This document shows positions 42,358 through 55,404 of a stretch of 64,000 nucleotides of DNA, one piece after another. The notes beneath the pieces are model-generated. The model saw only the letters and a list, made by a program, of their open reading frames with translations. It was not told the origin of the DNA and searched no databases. The position numbers were made by a program, and so were the translations under genes. The DNA is from Adiantum capillus-veneris (taxonomy: Eukaryota; Streptophyta; Polypodiopsida; Polypodiales; Pteridaceae): positions 112,983,977 through 113,047,976 of the forward strand of contig CM043949.1 of assembly GCA_014529385.2 (NCBI GenBank), written 5' to 3'. Numbering within the stretch: the stretch's first letter is position 1; each line of letters opens with the position of its first letter.

Positions 42358-43526
42358 ATTAAAAGGGCACTTATTAACGAGAAGAAGAGAGTAGAGAGAG
42401 GTTCCATGTATATGTATATGTGCATGTGAGTGTGTGTGGAGGGGGAGAGAGAGAGAGAAGAAGAAGAAGAAGAGAATTTTAACGTCGTAGGAAACTATCC
42501 CAAGAGACCTTAGAGATCTAGCCGACGAGGAGAGTAAAACTCAAGATTTGTTATTCAAGAGGAAAATGGTATAACCTTTCTATCACCCAAGTGTGGTAGA
42601 TTGGTTATGCCATTTCCCTCTTGCATAAATGTTTCCTCCCCCCTTACCTTCCAACAGGCCATCGTGAGTCCTCACCTTGTTTTTTAATATTGGAAATGAT
42701 GGCCACGATTTCACTTTCAGTTCTCTACTTCACCATAAGCCAATGACACAAAGAGTCCTCAAAGCTCTAAGCCTTAAATAGGCTAGAAGTGCATTTTACA
42801 AAGACTCTCTCTCTTTTGAGGTTGACAGGGTTTTCAAAATCGAAAATGACATGGTAATAAGGAGACCCTACACAAAGGGGGGTAATTCATCACATGACAA
42901 TTTTACCCATTCAACCTCACAGCCACAACACACACGTGCATTGTTAAGCAATTACTCAAGGTGGAGACGACTCACTGTTTTCTACATTGGGAATCTCAGT
43001 GATGATGAGACATAGACTCATAGTCTCTCGACCAAAGGGCTTAAACAAATGAAATGCACAAAGTTTTTCTAGTCGCTCTCCAATGCTCCATCGATTGCTG
43101 AGCCTTCGCTTAGTAGACTGCCTTTAAGGCTCTGCTGCTTCGCATGCGCATGTAGTGAGAGAAGGCGGGTGGCAGGCTGGCAGCCCTTGCGCGCTTCGCC
43201 TAGTACAGTAGAGTCGAAGATTTCCTTTAAGGATCTCCTGCTTCGCATGCGCATACAGTGAGAGAAGGCGGGGGGCCACTGGCGCCCCATCGTAGCATCG
43301 CTGTCGTAGACTACTCCGCATGCCTTGCCTTACAGCCTTTAAGGCTCTCCAAATCCTCGCACGGCTCCAGCCTCCATGTGGATGCCATAAGAACTAAGAT
43401 GGCTAAACGATCCCAACACTAAGGCCAATGCTTTAGCAGGCCAACAAGGTAAAGTTTTTACGGTGGCCTTAAGAAGGCAATATTTTTAGCTTTAATAACT
43501 TGTGTTTGTGTGTGTGTGTGTGTGTG

Positions 43527-43573
<47 letters not shown>

Positions 43574-43614
43574 TGGGGGGGAGAGGGAGAGGATATTCTT
43601 TATAGATTAAATTG

Positions 43615-43654
<40 letters not shown>

Positions 43655-43765
43655 AATTAGAATTTTGGAGTAACTTGTGCTTAATAGTGCATTTCATTTA
43701 TAAAAAAATCATAATTTAAATAACTTGTGCCTAAGAGTACACTTCATTTATAAGAAATTCTTAAT

Positions 43766-43826
<61 letters not shown>

Positions 43827-45280
43827 ATCACACAAAAATAGAAAAGGATATGATTGTTACCCAGAAGCTTACTCTTTTCTTATATTGAATTAAATGTTGT
43901 AACAAAGATAAGAGTTTGTGCTAATGATTGTAATGCCTCACATTTGCACCAATATAAAGACACCTTTGAAAAACACTAAACTAGAGATAAAGTCATATTG
44001 TATCTAATCCAATGGTGATAAAAACACTAAATTGCAACAGAGGCATTTAATGCGATGGGGTGAAATTGTTGATGGTGAGAGGTTTGCATGTTTTCTCCAC
44101 CACTCTCTATATGGCCTTCTTGAGGCTAACAAGGTGAAGGTTCATGTTGATATTCCAAAATAATAAAATGACAAGGAGGTCAAGTAATATAATGCTATCA
44201 AATGAAGGGACTTAAAAAAAAAAAAACCATAAACACGAGGAAATTATATTAAGAAAGATCAAGAATTGATCAGGAATTACATCAAGAGGTAGCCAAGCCC
44301 ACCTCGGGATAACAAAATACAACGTGAAGGGACCTTTTGACAAACCCAAAACAAAAGAAAACTTCAATGCTTCCCATGAAAAGGTAGGTTCAATCCATAT
44401 AAGAAATAATAAAATATTGAATCCTCTTCTTCTCTAAGGCTTGTTATTGAAAGCCAACAAACTAGTGATAAAATCGCTAAGCTTTCCTATTGTTTAACCT
44501 CAGTGGGGCCGAAAGATTACTTCTCAGCAAAGCCTTTGAACAGTTTCACAGGTGGTGTCTACCGAACTGTGATTCCAAGTTTGAGTGGAAAGCGTGGCAG
44601 TGACCCAAGAATAGACACTTCCTTAAACTACAAACTAAGGAAGTGTACCTCTTTCTTATGTTTTTGAAGGATTGGTTCTCCCCGCCGAACAAGTAATGCA
44701 TGTTTTCTCCACCACTCCTCTATGGCCTTCTTGAGGCCAACAAGGTGAAGGCTCACGTTGGTATTCCAAAATAATAAAATGACAAGGAGGTCAAGTAATA
44801 TAATGCTATCAAATGAAGGGACTTTTAAAAAAAAAACATAAACACGAGGAAATTATAGTAAGAAAGATCAGGAATTGATAAGGAATTACATCAAGAGGCA
44901 GCCAAGCTCGCCTAGGGATAACAAAAGACAACATGAAAGGACCTTTTGACAAAACCAAAACAAAAGAAACCTTCAATGCTTCCCATGAAAAGGTAGGTTC
45001 AATCTATATAGGAAATAATAAAATATTAAACCCTCTTCGTCTCTAAGGCTTTTTATTGAAAGCCAACAAACTAGTGATAAAATCACTAAGCTTTCCTATT
45101 GTTTAACCTCAGTGGGACCGAAAGATTACTGCTCAGCAAAGCCTTTGAACATTTGAACAGTTTAACGGGTGGTGTCTATCGAACTGTGATTCCAAGTTTA
45201 AGTGGAAAGCGTGGCAGTGGCCCAAGAATAGACATTTCCTTAAACCACAAACTAAGGTGTACGTCTCCCTTATGTTTTTG
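42358..45280 (+). repeat. Segmental tandem duplication, unit 2 (~2.9 kb)
   Basis: Same order of components as unit 1. Offsets run from 2917 bp at the left to 2934 bp further in, the difference being microsatellite length. Its right end continues into LINE sequence (45281-46054) that unit 1 lacks. Unit 2 therefore contains the original junction and unit 1 the truncated one, or unequal exchange used the GA tracts. Confidence 0.93.
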
Positions 45281-46060
45281 AAGGACTGGTTCTCCGTGTT
45301 GAGCAAGTAGTGGGGCAAGCAATAGCCCTACCAACTGGGGTGAAGATATCTATCAAGGGGATTGGTCCAGATAGATGCTTGCAATGTAGAATAACTTTTG
45401 AAGACCTTCCCCACCTTTTTAAGGAATTCCTGACAATATATGGCCTTGCAGGAAAGATTTGCAAATGGGTTCAATTACCTGGAAAATAGGATTTTTCAAG
45501 AATGATCTCTTCTTAGGAGGGAAGGTGTTTAAGAGCCATGCTCTACTTATCAAAACTCAAATTGTGAGATTCTCCTACTTTAAGCATGTATGGAAAGCAA
45601 GGAACTACAGGATCTTTGAGAACACCATGGAAGCTGCTAAGTTTACGAAGATAATCCAAGAAAGCAAGGGGATTATCATCGCCATCGAAAAACAAATGGA
45701 CTCTGATTAGTGGAACATGACCATGGATGATTGACCTGATTGGGTAGTGATGAGGACCCATCCATTATCATCGGGGTGGCTCCCTTATCAACCGATGTAT
45801 CATTGATCAGTTGAAGATGTCATGGCTCGTGGCGAGCATGACAAGAATCTGTAATTCTATGATTTTGCTAATATAATCTACTGACCACTGTGAGTTTGGA
45901 AAAAGAAATGAAATAAGGAGCCGACCTCAAGCTTGGATCAAACCTTGAGGTGCAAATGTTTACAAGCTGGATGTTTACCGTCTCGCAGTGAGGCCTATTA
46001 TGATGTGTTTAATACAATCCACTCACGAATTGTGAGTTTTGTCAAAAAAAAAGAAAAGAT
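45281..46060 (+). pseudogene. L1-type LINE 3' end (zf-RVT region and 3' UTR)
   Basis: The plus strand encodes ISIKGIGPDRCLQCRITFEDL in a broken frame. From 45459 it then reads KIGFFKNDLFLGGKVFKSHA and HVWKARNYRIFENTMEAAKF, ending with a stop at 45708. This is homologous to the LINE at 15141-15878 and to the tail at 14.25 kb. The 3' UTR holds ACTCACGAATTGTGAGT (46021-46037) followed by an A-rich tail at 46044-46060. An earlier AGTTTGGAAAAAGAAATG near 45892 may be an internal A-rich tract. Confidence 0.85.
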
Positions 46061-46379
46061 GAAATAAGGAAAACTCTCTTTCTTGTTCGAGAGTGGGAGG
46101 TGCTGTTGGGCAGTGCTTTGCTTTGTGCGTTTGTAGCTCGCCAGTAAGGGTCTGGGGTGTGCTAGCTCAGCAATGTTGACTACACATCTCAGCCCATTCC
46201 AAGCTTTACCTCCACTTGGAGGGTCAAGGCAGGTCCCTGGTAAAACTTCCACAATGCTTATTACCTATGTAGCATACACTTAGTATCTTGTTAATGTAAT
46301 TATAAGCGCTTATTATCTCCAAGATAAGCGCTATCGTGCGGCTCCGTTTACATGATGAGAAAAAGAGCAAAGGGATGCA

Positions 46380-47040
46380 GGTTAAGCTTCTTGGAAGACT
46401 AAATGTGCAATGGGTAGGGCTTGATAACAAGCAGGTTTAATGTTGAATGTATGCCAAATACAGTGCTTTGGAATGACTTGATTGACATGAATAACAAATA
46501 ATGTATTTGGCACAGCTTTGATCGAGATTTTCAATATGCATAATGTGAGGATCATCAATGCTTTAGCCAATAGTATGCCTAATATGATACTTTAGCATTG
46601 ACTTGGTCTGTGAATGTGCCTAATGGGTGTACTTCAGCAGAAAGCCAAAGAGAGCTTGAGGGTCTTCTTGTCCAGAGTTTCATCTCTTGCAGGTGGACTT
46701 TTTCTTGGCACTACCGTGGTCAAGATATATGCATAATATAGTGATTTGGCAATGCCCCATATGGTTGTGGCAAAGAAGATCTGGATCTTTTAACCGGATG
46801 TGCAAGAGAAGGGCTTCCACGAAATGCAATCACATACACCTGCATCTTGAGGTCATGTGGAATTATCCAAGACATGGATATGGGTAACAAAATTCATGAT
46901 CATATTGTCAGTCAAGGGCTGCTGAAAATGAAAATTGTGTGAGCAATGCTTTGGTCGGTGTGCATGCCAAATGACGTGTTGAGCAATGCCTTGGTCGATG
47001 TGTATGCCAAAAGGGGTGTATTATGTAGGGGTATGGCCAC
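46380..47040 (+). pseudogene. PPR-like gene fragment, decayed
   Basis: In the plus frames around 46770-46920 the translation reads KKIWIFLTGCAREGLPRNAI, then TYTCILRSCGIIQDMDMGNK, then IHDHIVSQGLLK. This matches plant PPR L/P motifs (W..L..GC.. .G, then A.TY.CILR.CG, then G.KIH..IV..GLL). Further decayed motifs follow (LSNALVDVYAKRGVL at about 46975-47020), and similar ones lie upstream at 46500-46570. Frames shift several times, so it is a remnant. PPR proteins bind organellar RNA; nothing here suggests function. Confidence 0.6.
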
Positions 47041-48169
47041 CCAAAAGGGTGCGTCAACCCAAATTAGTGCCCACCAAATGGCCGCCCAAGGTTAATGTGT
47101 GTGGAGGGAAAGAAAAGAAAGAGGATGGTGTGCAGAGGCAGAGACGAGCTTAGGGGAGAGAGAAAGCAGCTGCATTGGCCATTGCAAGGCTCAGATGGTG
47201 CCGACGATCAAGGAAAAATACCCCAGCATTGCATGCGTCCCCTATTTGATTCTGGTCCGACCTATTTTTGTGCAGCTCGACACTCCGACTACCACATCAT
47301 CATTGGGCTTCATGTGCCTTGTCACGATGCAGTGACAACCAAAACAAAAAGAGCCTAAAAATAGGAGGGGAAAGGAATGAAAAAATTGTGGCATGAACGA
47401 GTATGTCGAGTGGTTGAAGAGAAAGGGAGGAACCTGTTGAGGAGAACGTAGGAGAAGGGAGGGAGGCAAAGCTCTCTCTCGATGCAAGCAAGGGGGAGCA
47501 GGATTGGATTGCATGACAAAGTTTTGAAGCAAAAGATGAACGAGGATGAGAGGAACAAAAGGGCATGAAAGAATGCGTGGAGAGGGAGGTGAAGCTCTCT
47601 CACGCTTGAAAGGCATAGACAAGAGAAGCTTCTCTCTCTCTCTCTCTGTCTCTCTCTCTCTCTCAACCTTGGAGAGGACTCGCAAGCCCTTAAGGGAAAA
47701 TCTTTTTGGCAATCGAACAATGGATTTTCAAGGAAAAGAAGAAGGCATGGGATATCTCTCTCTATCTCTGTCAACTAAGCAAGGATTGAAGTAAGCTCGA
47801 GGTCGGGAAGACATGAAGAGAAAGGGTAAAAATTATAGAACGTTTGAGAGAAAACAAAGGAGGGAGCTTTGAGAGCTCTAGATGGAAATTGAAGGAAGAA
47901 AAGAGAGCAACACCATCATTATCAAGACCATCAAAGCTTTTTTTAAATTAATCGTAGTGCTTAGATCCTTAACCCTGATGTAAGCCAGGTTATGGTGTTG
48001 TTTAACGACCACTTTGATTATTGATTAAGATTTACTCAAGATCTATTTATGCTCATGATGGTTTTTGAAGCTATCAGCATATATTTTTCTCTCTCACACA
48101 CACCTCTCACAGCCAGAGGCCGCGCGACTTCCCGGCTCACCTCTTGAACACATATCCCCCCACAACACT
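47041..48169. other. Unassigned; purine-rich with a short (CT)n at 47637-47664
   Basis: A GA-rich plus strand with several open frames of low complexity. No gene was recognised. The last 100 bp precede the gypsy LTR. Confidence 0.4.
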
Positions 48170-49917
48170 TGTCATAGAATATAATATCTAACTTTACCAA
48201 ATTATTTTCTCATATTAAACGGATCATTTAATATGGGAAGATAAAAGGGGAACAAGAGTTAGGTTATAGATATGTGCCTCTACACCTATCTCAATAGGGA
48301 ACCAAAAGGAGAAATGGTTGCATCTCAATAGGGGTCCAAAAGGAGACAGTCTATCAAAGAGAAATGTGAAATAAGTGCTTCTAGATTTATCTTAGCAGGG
48401 ACCCAAGAGGAGAGATGGTTACATCTCAATATGGGTCCAAAAGGAGATAGTCTATCAAAGAGCAATGTGCATCTAATGGAGCTTAAAAGACCCTAGGATT
48501 AGCTTCATTAAAGACCTCCAAAGGTTAGTGTTAAAAGTCCTTAGACCTTAGGGCTATGCTTGAGGTGGGAACCTTGGCCCAAGCTTGAGGTGCTTGTCAT
48601 GCTTGGTGACAAGGTTCTTCAGGTGCTTGTCATGCTTGGTGACTAAGGTGCTTGAGGTGCTTGTCGTGATTGCTGACTAACGTTCTTGAGGTGCTTGTCA
48701 TGCTTGATGAGTAAGGTGCTTGAGGTGCTGGAGGTGCTTCTCATGCTTGATGAGGAAGGTGCTTGAGAAGCTTCCATGCATGGGGGTAAAGTTCTTGAGT
48801 CAAAAAGAGACCCTACAAAGGAGGGGGAAAGACCCAAAGTTAGGGGAATCTTTGACTTAACCTCCCACTCACCCAAAGGGAACTCCCTTTCTCAAGGGGC
48901 ACATGGACACATATCAAGATCTCCCTATGCTTAGCCACATGGTGTTCTTTGAATCCTATTGGCTTGACTAAAGAGGGGTCCAATGAGCTTCTAGTTCAAC
49001 TCAACAAATATCTAGATATTTTCAAATTCTCTCTCTCAAAGAGGTAAGGAGGACACTTGTCCTAATGCTACCTATGTTGCTTGAAATGCATTGTGCATGT
49101 GATTGGCTAGGCTTAGAGGGGTCCAATGAGATTCAAGCTTGAGATACAAGGAGGGGTCAACCAAGGCAAGCAAGGGGTGTCCTTGGGGGTATGCACCCTC
49201 TCACACACTCATTTTTCACACATTCTCACTTGGTGAAAGTGGAAGAACTCCATCTCCTTCTCCAAGCTTGTTGAGAAGTTGAGAGCCTACGCCAACACTC
49301 TTGGCTATGGAATGCAAATGCAACCAAGATCCATGCTTCAATGCTTAAGCTTGCCATCTTCGCCATCTTCATTACTATGCTATTATGTATGCTAGCTATA
49401 AGAGTGATGATAAGTGAGGTGCTATTTCTTTCTCCTACGAATGTTTCTTCTTCCTCTTCCCTACCCTCATTCCCCGCTAGCTCTCTCCACCTTTGAAGGT
49501 GTTTGAGGCCTTGGGAGTGAGGCCGGGGGTGGTTATTGCTTTTACAAAGTTTATGCTATGCTCGTGATGCATGAAGCTTTCCATCTTCATAGCATCACCA
49601 AGTTCACAAGGAACACAAAGATTGTATTATACCAAGTCTCTCTTTATGTGAGAATCTATAATACAAAAGCCTATTGGAGGGAAGACCGGCTCCACATAAA
49701 TTCGGTTGTCAACTGTTGTCAAGTTCTCTAATTCTCTCTCTCTCTCTCTCTCTCTCTTGCAAAAGTATTTTTCATGACAAGTTAATTAAGTATAATGGTT
49801 ATGTTGCTTCGGCTAATTAAGCTCACCCTCTATGTTCTCAAAGTAGTCTCATAAAAATGCTCCCTCTAATTCTCTTAATTCCGTTATTCTCAAATTTCAT
49901 GGGACATTTCCATTATA
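48170..49917 (+). mobile_element. 5' LTR of a plus-strand gypsy element (~1.75 kb)
   Basis: It begins TGTCATAGAATA and ends CCATTATA, immediately followed by TTGGTAGCAGAG, a primer-site-like sequence. It is homologous along its length to the solo LTR at 6690-8403. It contains irregular GCTTGAGGTG/TTGTCATGC repeats near 48540-48760 and a (CT)n near 49737-49757. The left flanking five bases are ACACT; the matching right copy was not found. Confidence 0.88.
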
Positions 49918-49929
49918 TTGGTAGCAGAG
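49918..49929 (+). promoter_or_regulatory. Primer binding site (tRNA-Met-like)
   Basis: TTGGTAGCAGAG directly abuts the LTR end and resembles the initiator-Met site TGGTATCAGAG with one change. Confidence 0.7.
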
Positions 49930-50320
49930 TGTTGGTTTCTCTTTTCTTTCTTAAGAAGACAATTCCTTAAGTTTTCCAAAAGGTTGAGTCTGTTTATTGC
50001 AATAGGGTAAGTGGGCTAGGGATCTATTATCTTGGTTGAGAAGGACTTAGTTCGAGGTACACCATTGGGAACTATAGTCTTCATAATGGAGTCTATTGGC
50101 TTGCCTTTGGCTTAACCATTATTGAGCTACTAGCAAGCTCAACAGGAACTATAATCAACCGAGCAATGTTAGACCCTCTCCACTTGTCTTTGCAATCAAC
50201 AATGTCTAAACCATGGGTGTGATTGCTTGAGAACTAATTTTCAAAGGTAAAGAAGAGTAGCGACTAAGGTTTTTGAGGGTACCAAAGCACAAAGTAATTT
50301 TATACTTAAGTTTAATTAGC

Positions 50321-51200
50321 ATGGCTGACAATAACCAAGAGAGTAGAATGAATATTGATAACTTTGATTTTGCACATCAAGGTGCTGATGGTGATTCCCC
50401 CATGTTTGTTAATTATCTTGTTACTAGGTTGCAACAAGCTATGGGCAACCCTGCTTTGCAAGCCGAAGTTACGCAACAACTTCGTGCTTATGGGATTTCC
50501 TTTCCTCTCCAAGAAAAGAAAGAGCTTAGGAGGCCTCTTGATGAGACTCCCAAAAGAAAACTCTCTCCCATAAGAGAGGAGGAATCCAAAGAACGAGAAA
50601 GAAGTGAATCCATAAGTTCCTCTAAAGATGTGACTCCACGAAGAGGGCGGTCTAGACGATCGCCAACTCCTCCCAAGAGGAAACTGTCAACCCACAGCCC
50701 TTCTCCTCATCACTCGAAAAGGGAAGAGAGGAAACAAAGGAATAAAAGGGTAAGAAAGAGTCACCCTCTTCTCCCTCTTCTTCACCTTCCTCCTCTTTCG
50801 ACGAAAGCACTGACTATTCTCCTAGATAATACAAGAGGGGAGGACATCACAAATCTTACCATGCATGGCGAAGGTCCCAAAAGCTCAAGAAGTTCAAAGA
50901 GGGAGGAAAGACTATGTCTTTTCTCACCTATGATGGCACCTTTTGTGCTATTGGCAAAGTATTCGCCTTCATCCAACAAGTTTATGTGGCCTTTGGAGAC
51001 GAGGGCTTCACAGAGTCCTCCAAGCTACGTCACGTAGCTATGCACTTCCAAAAAATCTACTCGTCAATGGTGGGCTAGCCTTCATGGCAATGAAGAATCC
51101 CCAAGACATGGAAAAATCTATGAGTATACATCATGAAGCAATTCCTTGTAAGCGATGCAAAGGACAAAGTGGTCACCGAATGGCGAAGTTGAAGCTTTTC
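50321..51200 (+). pseudogene. Ty3/gypsy gag
   Basis: It starts at 50321 (MADNNQESRMNIDNFDFAHQ), about 400 bp after the primer site. The Arg/Ser-rich basic region (50560-50740) is followed by the Gag core: in the next frame KLKKFKEGGKTMSFLTYDGTF (about 50885-50945) and HVAMHFQK. At least two frameshifts (near 50750 and 51050) break it. Around 51200 the sequence jumps from Gag (LVSDAKDKVVTEWRS) to RNase H. The knuckle, protease and reverse transcriptase have been deleted. Confidence 0.88.
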
Positions 51201-51204
51201 CCCC

Positions 51205-52726
51205 ATGAATCTATCCACAAATATGTGGAGTATGATGACATTATCTTCTTGGAAAGAGATTTGAACTACATACCGACCATAAAAGTTTGAAGTGGATCTA
51301 CACCGAACCTGACCTTAATACGCGGCAGCAAAGATGGATGGAGTTGTTATGCAAATATGATTTTTTTAAAAATATAAACCTGGGAAGGAAAAACCTTGTG
51401 GTTGATGCTTTGAGCAGGAAGAGTACTGTAGCGACTCTCACAACCTCTACTACTTCTTTAATCGACCTTATTCGAGAAGGTATGACTAATGACCCATCTT
51501 ACCTAAAAATCCAGCACTTGATGAACTAAAATAATCACACAAAGAAGCAAGAAAGGCAAATCAAAGGCTTTCATGTTGAAGTTGATGTTTACTTCGGTAA
51601 TCGTCTTTGTATTCCAAATCAAGGTGGAAGCAAACTTTAGATATTAGAGGAAGCTCATGATATACCTATAGCAGGACATCCAGGATACATTAAGACTTAC
51701 TCTATTATAAGAAAGAGTTTCTTTTGGCCAGGACTAAAGCGTGATGTGTTGAACTATGTTACAAGATGCTTAACACATCAACGTATTAAAGATAAAAGAA
51801 TTTCGAGATCCCAGTAAGCTTCAACCTATTGATGCTCCACAAATGAAATGGGAATGCATATCCATGGATTTTATTACAGGACTTCCTACATCTCTAGGAT
51901 ATGACTCTATTTTTGTGGTTGTTGATATGCTTACAAAGATGATCCATTTGTTTTTAATCAAGACAATATTTGCAGCTAAGGATATAGTGCAAGTCTTCAT
52001 GAAAGGTGTTTTCATGTATCACGATTACCTCGACAAATAATTTTTTATCATGATGCAAAGTTCACCTCTAATTTTTGGAAAGCCTTATTCTCAGTTGCAG
52101 GAACCCAATTAGCTTTTAGTACTGCTTATCATCCTCAAACTGATGGGCAGACAGCAAGAACAAATCAAATCATTGAAGACATGCTAAGAGCTTATTATAT
52201 GCATGAGCAGAGTAAATGGACTAGATATTTGTATTTGGTTGAATTTGCGTATAATTCATCATTTCAAAGCTCAATTAGAATGCCTGCTTTTCAAGCATTG
52301 TATGGACAAGAGTGTCTTAATCCACTCAAATGGACAGACCCTCTCATAGGAGTTCAAGCATCCAAAGAAATGTTGGATGAAATGCAACTACAAACCGATC
52401 TTATATGACGATAGGATATTAAGACTGCTCAAGATAGGCAGAAGAGTTATGTTGACCCAAGACGATCTGCAAGACTTTTTGAAGAGGGAGATATGGTATT
52501 TCGTAGAGTAAAAACTAAACGTAGTTCTTTATCAATGGGTAAGTGTAAGAAGTTAAGTGCCAGATATTGTGGACTTTTTGTTATCACAGAGCGGATTAAT
52601 GATCAAGCTTACAGACTCTTGTTACCACTACACATAAAGGTACATGATGTTTTTCACGTCAGCTTACTCAAGAAGTATGTACCTCATCCGCAACATATTG
52701 ATAGCCGTTTTTTCGGCTCTTCATAA
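51205..52726 (+). pseudogene. Ty3/gypsy RNase H and integrase
   Basis: RNase H end: YLLGKRFELHTDHKSLKW (split by a frame break), then QQRWMELLCKYDF and LVVDALSRKS (51240-51420). Integrase zinc region at 51645-51790 (EAHDIPIAGHPGYIKTYS, FFWPGLKRDV, RCLTHQR, where the last zinc cysteine has become histidine). The catalytic core begins at 51843 (WECISMDFITGLPTS, IFVVVDMLTKMIH). After a stop near 52039 it continues with TAYHPQTDGQTARTNQIIED at about 52120. The C-terminal region ends VFHVSLLKKYVPHPQHI at about 52705. Several stops and shifts are present, so it is inactive. Confidence 0.9.
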
Positions 52727-52727
52727 T

Positions 52728-55074
52728 TGTCACAGTGAGTTACCTCACCCTACCAAAATCACCCAAACACTGTGGCTATCCCTACCATTTCACTGTACAT
52801 AGGCGTGCGTGAGTCACGGGACTTTTCCCATATCTTCTTAAAAAACCCTCAATTAACTAGTCATTGGGCTAGTTGAGCCAAAAAAAATAAAAAAAATAAA
52901 AAATATAAGTATATTATGGCCCATGCGTATGTAAATATTTCTTTGTATATAGGGCCTAAATAAAAGATTTTTTCATAATTATTTTGGTATTTATTTAAAT
53001 ATTTCTACCTAGGTGTGTGTTATTTATGCTCTGTACATTGCCTCACCATTACCACAATTTTTTCTTACCATTTTTCATACTCTTTATTCCATATAGAAAT
53101 ATTTTCATGTAAGCTTCTCTTATATTTGGTGTAACTCCACCCCAACAAAAATCCAAAAAAACTAGTTTTATTTATGTGTATATTTTTTCACTATTGTGAT
53201 TTTTCCCTTCTTACATCTATTTTGTTTTTTTTTTCTAAAACATTAGAACACCAAAAATATTTATCTTTTTATGGTAGCCTTATAATGAGAGAGATTTCTT
53301 TTGACCCCTTTATATTTTTTCCACTTATATTATTTATATTTGACATGTACATATTTTTTAGACCCCTCAATATTTGATTTTCTTAGTTGTACTATTCACT
53401 TATATCATAATCTCAACAATATCTTCAATTATAGACCTACCAAATAAGGTCAAGGGTAGGTGGCATGCATACATGCACTATGGAGGGCTCACTCTTGGAG
53501 GTATTCAAAAGAATCGTCCAAAGAAGGACCCCACAAGGACCTTGTGCAGTGGAAAAAAACGGTCGGTTTTGCTGAATTTTTAAAGTTCACTTGCTCTCCG
53601 AATTTGAAAAGGTGATACAAACAAAAGTTGTAGCTCGTGGGCTGAACTTTTGCCTCAATTTTTTTCATATTTTTTTGAGCTACGAGCTGTGAGCTATGAT
53701 TTTATTAGTGGACCCCAGTTTTCCCATGCTATGCAGCCACACTCTCTCTTCCACTTTATCATTTTCCTCTTTCACACACACTTCTCCACTCATCATCCCC
53801 ACCTCTCTCACCACTCCTCTCTGCACCCTACTCACCTTCTCCTCAACCTTGAAGAATAAGAGAAACCATGGTGAACTCATACCTCCCACACACAATTCCC
53901 TTCAAAAATTGACCACCTAGTCTCATTTTTCCTCCTCCAATTTATCCATATCTATAAAAAAAACCACAAAATTCAGCCTCTTCTCTTAAAAGACAGCATC
54001 ATGGTGGTTGATTACTCAGCTTCAATAACCTTGTCTCTCAAGGAAGGTCAAGAGTGGAGAAAAAATGTACCGTCAAAGCTAGTGGACCGTCAACAGGCGT
54101 CAAAATTGGCTCTACTCAAGACACTTGGAGCATCAACCTTGTAAGAAATCCACCTTTTCTTACCTCTTAAGAGTTTTTGTTTCTTATTTGTATCCTACAT
54201 GGATACTCCCATTGTAAATATCCAATTCCATTTGTAAATTAATACTAACTCTACTAACACTAACCCACTATGAAAAGTCCTATCACCTCCATTTCTCTCT
54301 CCTCTCTTTCCCCACCAACTTCTTGATAATTCCAAGCAAAAGAAATTAGATAAATTGCTGAAAATCTAACCCAACCATGGTTAGAGGAGAACCCTAGCCT
54401 TCAAAATTGCTATAAAAGGAGGGTGTAGCTAGCACAAAAGGGGAGCCATAAGCAAGAGCACTATGCTATAGCTTGAGAAGCAAAGCTCAACCTCTCTAGA
54501 AGGAGCTCTTGAGTGGAAGCTCATTGTCTTATGCATGTGCATGTGTTGTAATAGGGGATTAGCAAGGGAACTCTATGCCATTGTAAGAGAGAGAGTGATC
54601 ATTCAAGTGAGAGTAGGAAATCTATCATTTCTCCTACTAGTGTAAGCCCAACATTTGCTGAATCAAGGAGGGTGGATTTGGACTAAGCTTGGATACTTTG
54701 TCTCCCTTCCAACGTGAAGTAATGGACAACAATGATGCGTAAGTGTCTTGGTGTTTTTTGTTAAGTTCTTGATAGCTTGTCTCTGGTGTTGTCATCAATC
54801 TAGCCATAAATCCCACATACTGTAAGAGGGCGACAGGGTGGAGAGGACTCCCCTGGCCTTAAGACAGTGATTGGGGTGGCTTTTCTTGTGATGTGTTGTG
54901 GTGAAATTTACGCAAGCTATGTTGAACAAATACTAATCTCACTTTGATTTGTCATGACAGATTTGTAAGAAGGTATTAATGCAACAAGCACCCCCTCTCC
55001 CTTTCTCTCTCTTTCTTAAATATATAGTTGTGTTTGCTTGATCATTGCCGATACATTTCAAAGCAGCCCGAGCA

Positions 55075-55160
<86 letters not shown>

Positions 55161-55400
55161 TTTTAGTGTGTGAGAGTGTTCCATTGGTGTTAGGGTTAGT
55201 GTAAATTCCTTGCTTGTTTGTGGGTTGCTCTAACGATTCTCCTCTTTTGCATCCTAGTTCGCTCTTAAACTAGGTGGTGCCTCTTGTGTAGTTGGGATTT
55301 GGCTGTGGGTTTGTTGTTTTGGTTTGTGTTGTGTTGTGCCCCAGCCCCATTGAGCAGCACGGGAGCCTTGAAGGGTGTCTAGAGGTTGCTCTTCTTGTCG
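52728..55400. mobile_element. ~2.7-kb insertion between integrase and chromodomain, LTR-like
   Basis: The integrase C-terminus stops near 52710 and its chromodomain resumes near 55410, so the sequence between was inserted. It begins TGTCACAGTGAG and contains a promoter-like GCTATAAAAGGAGG at 54410-54423, a CAAAAGTTGTAGCTCGTG stretch (53621-53638) of a kind common in plant LTRs, and (CT)n at 55075-55157. No protein is encoded. A solo LTR or LARD-type element fits best. The right terminus and target duplication were not identified. Confidence 0.45.
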
Positions 55401-55404
55401 CCCG

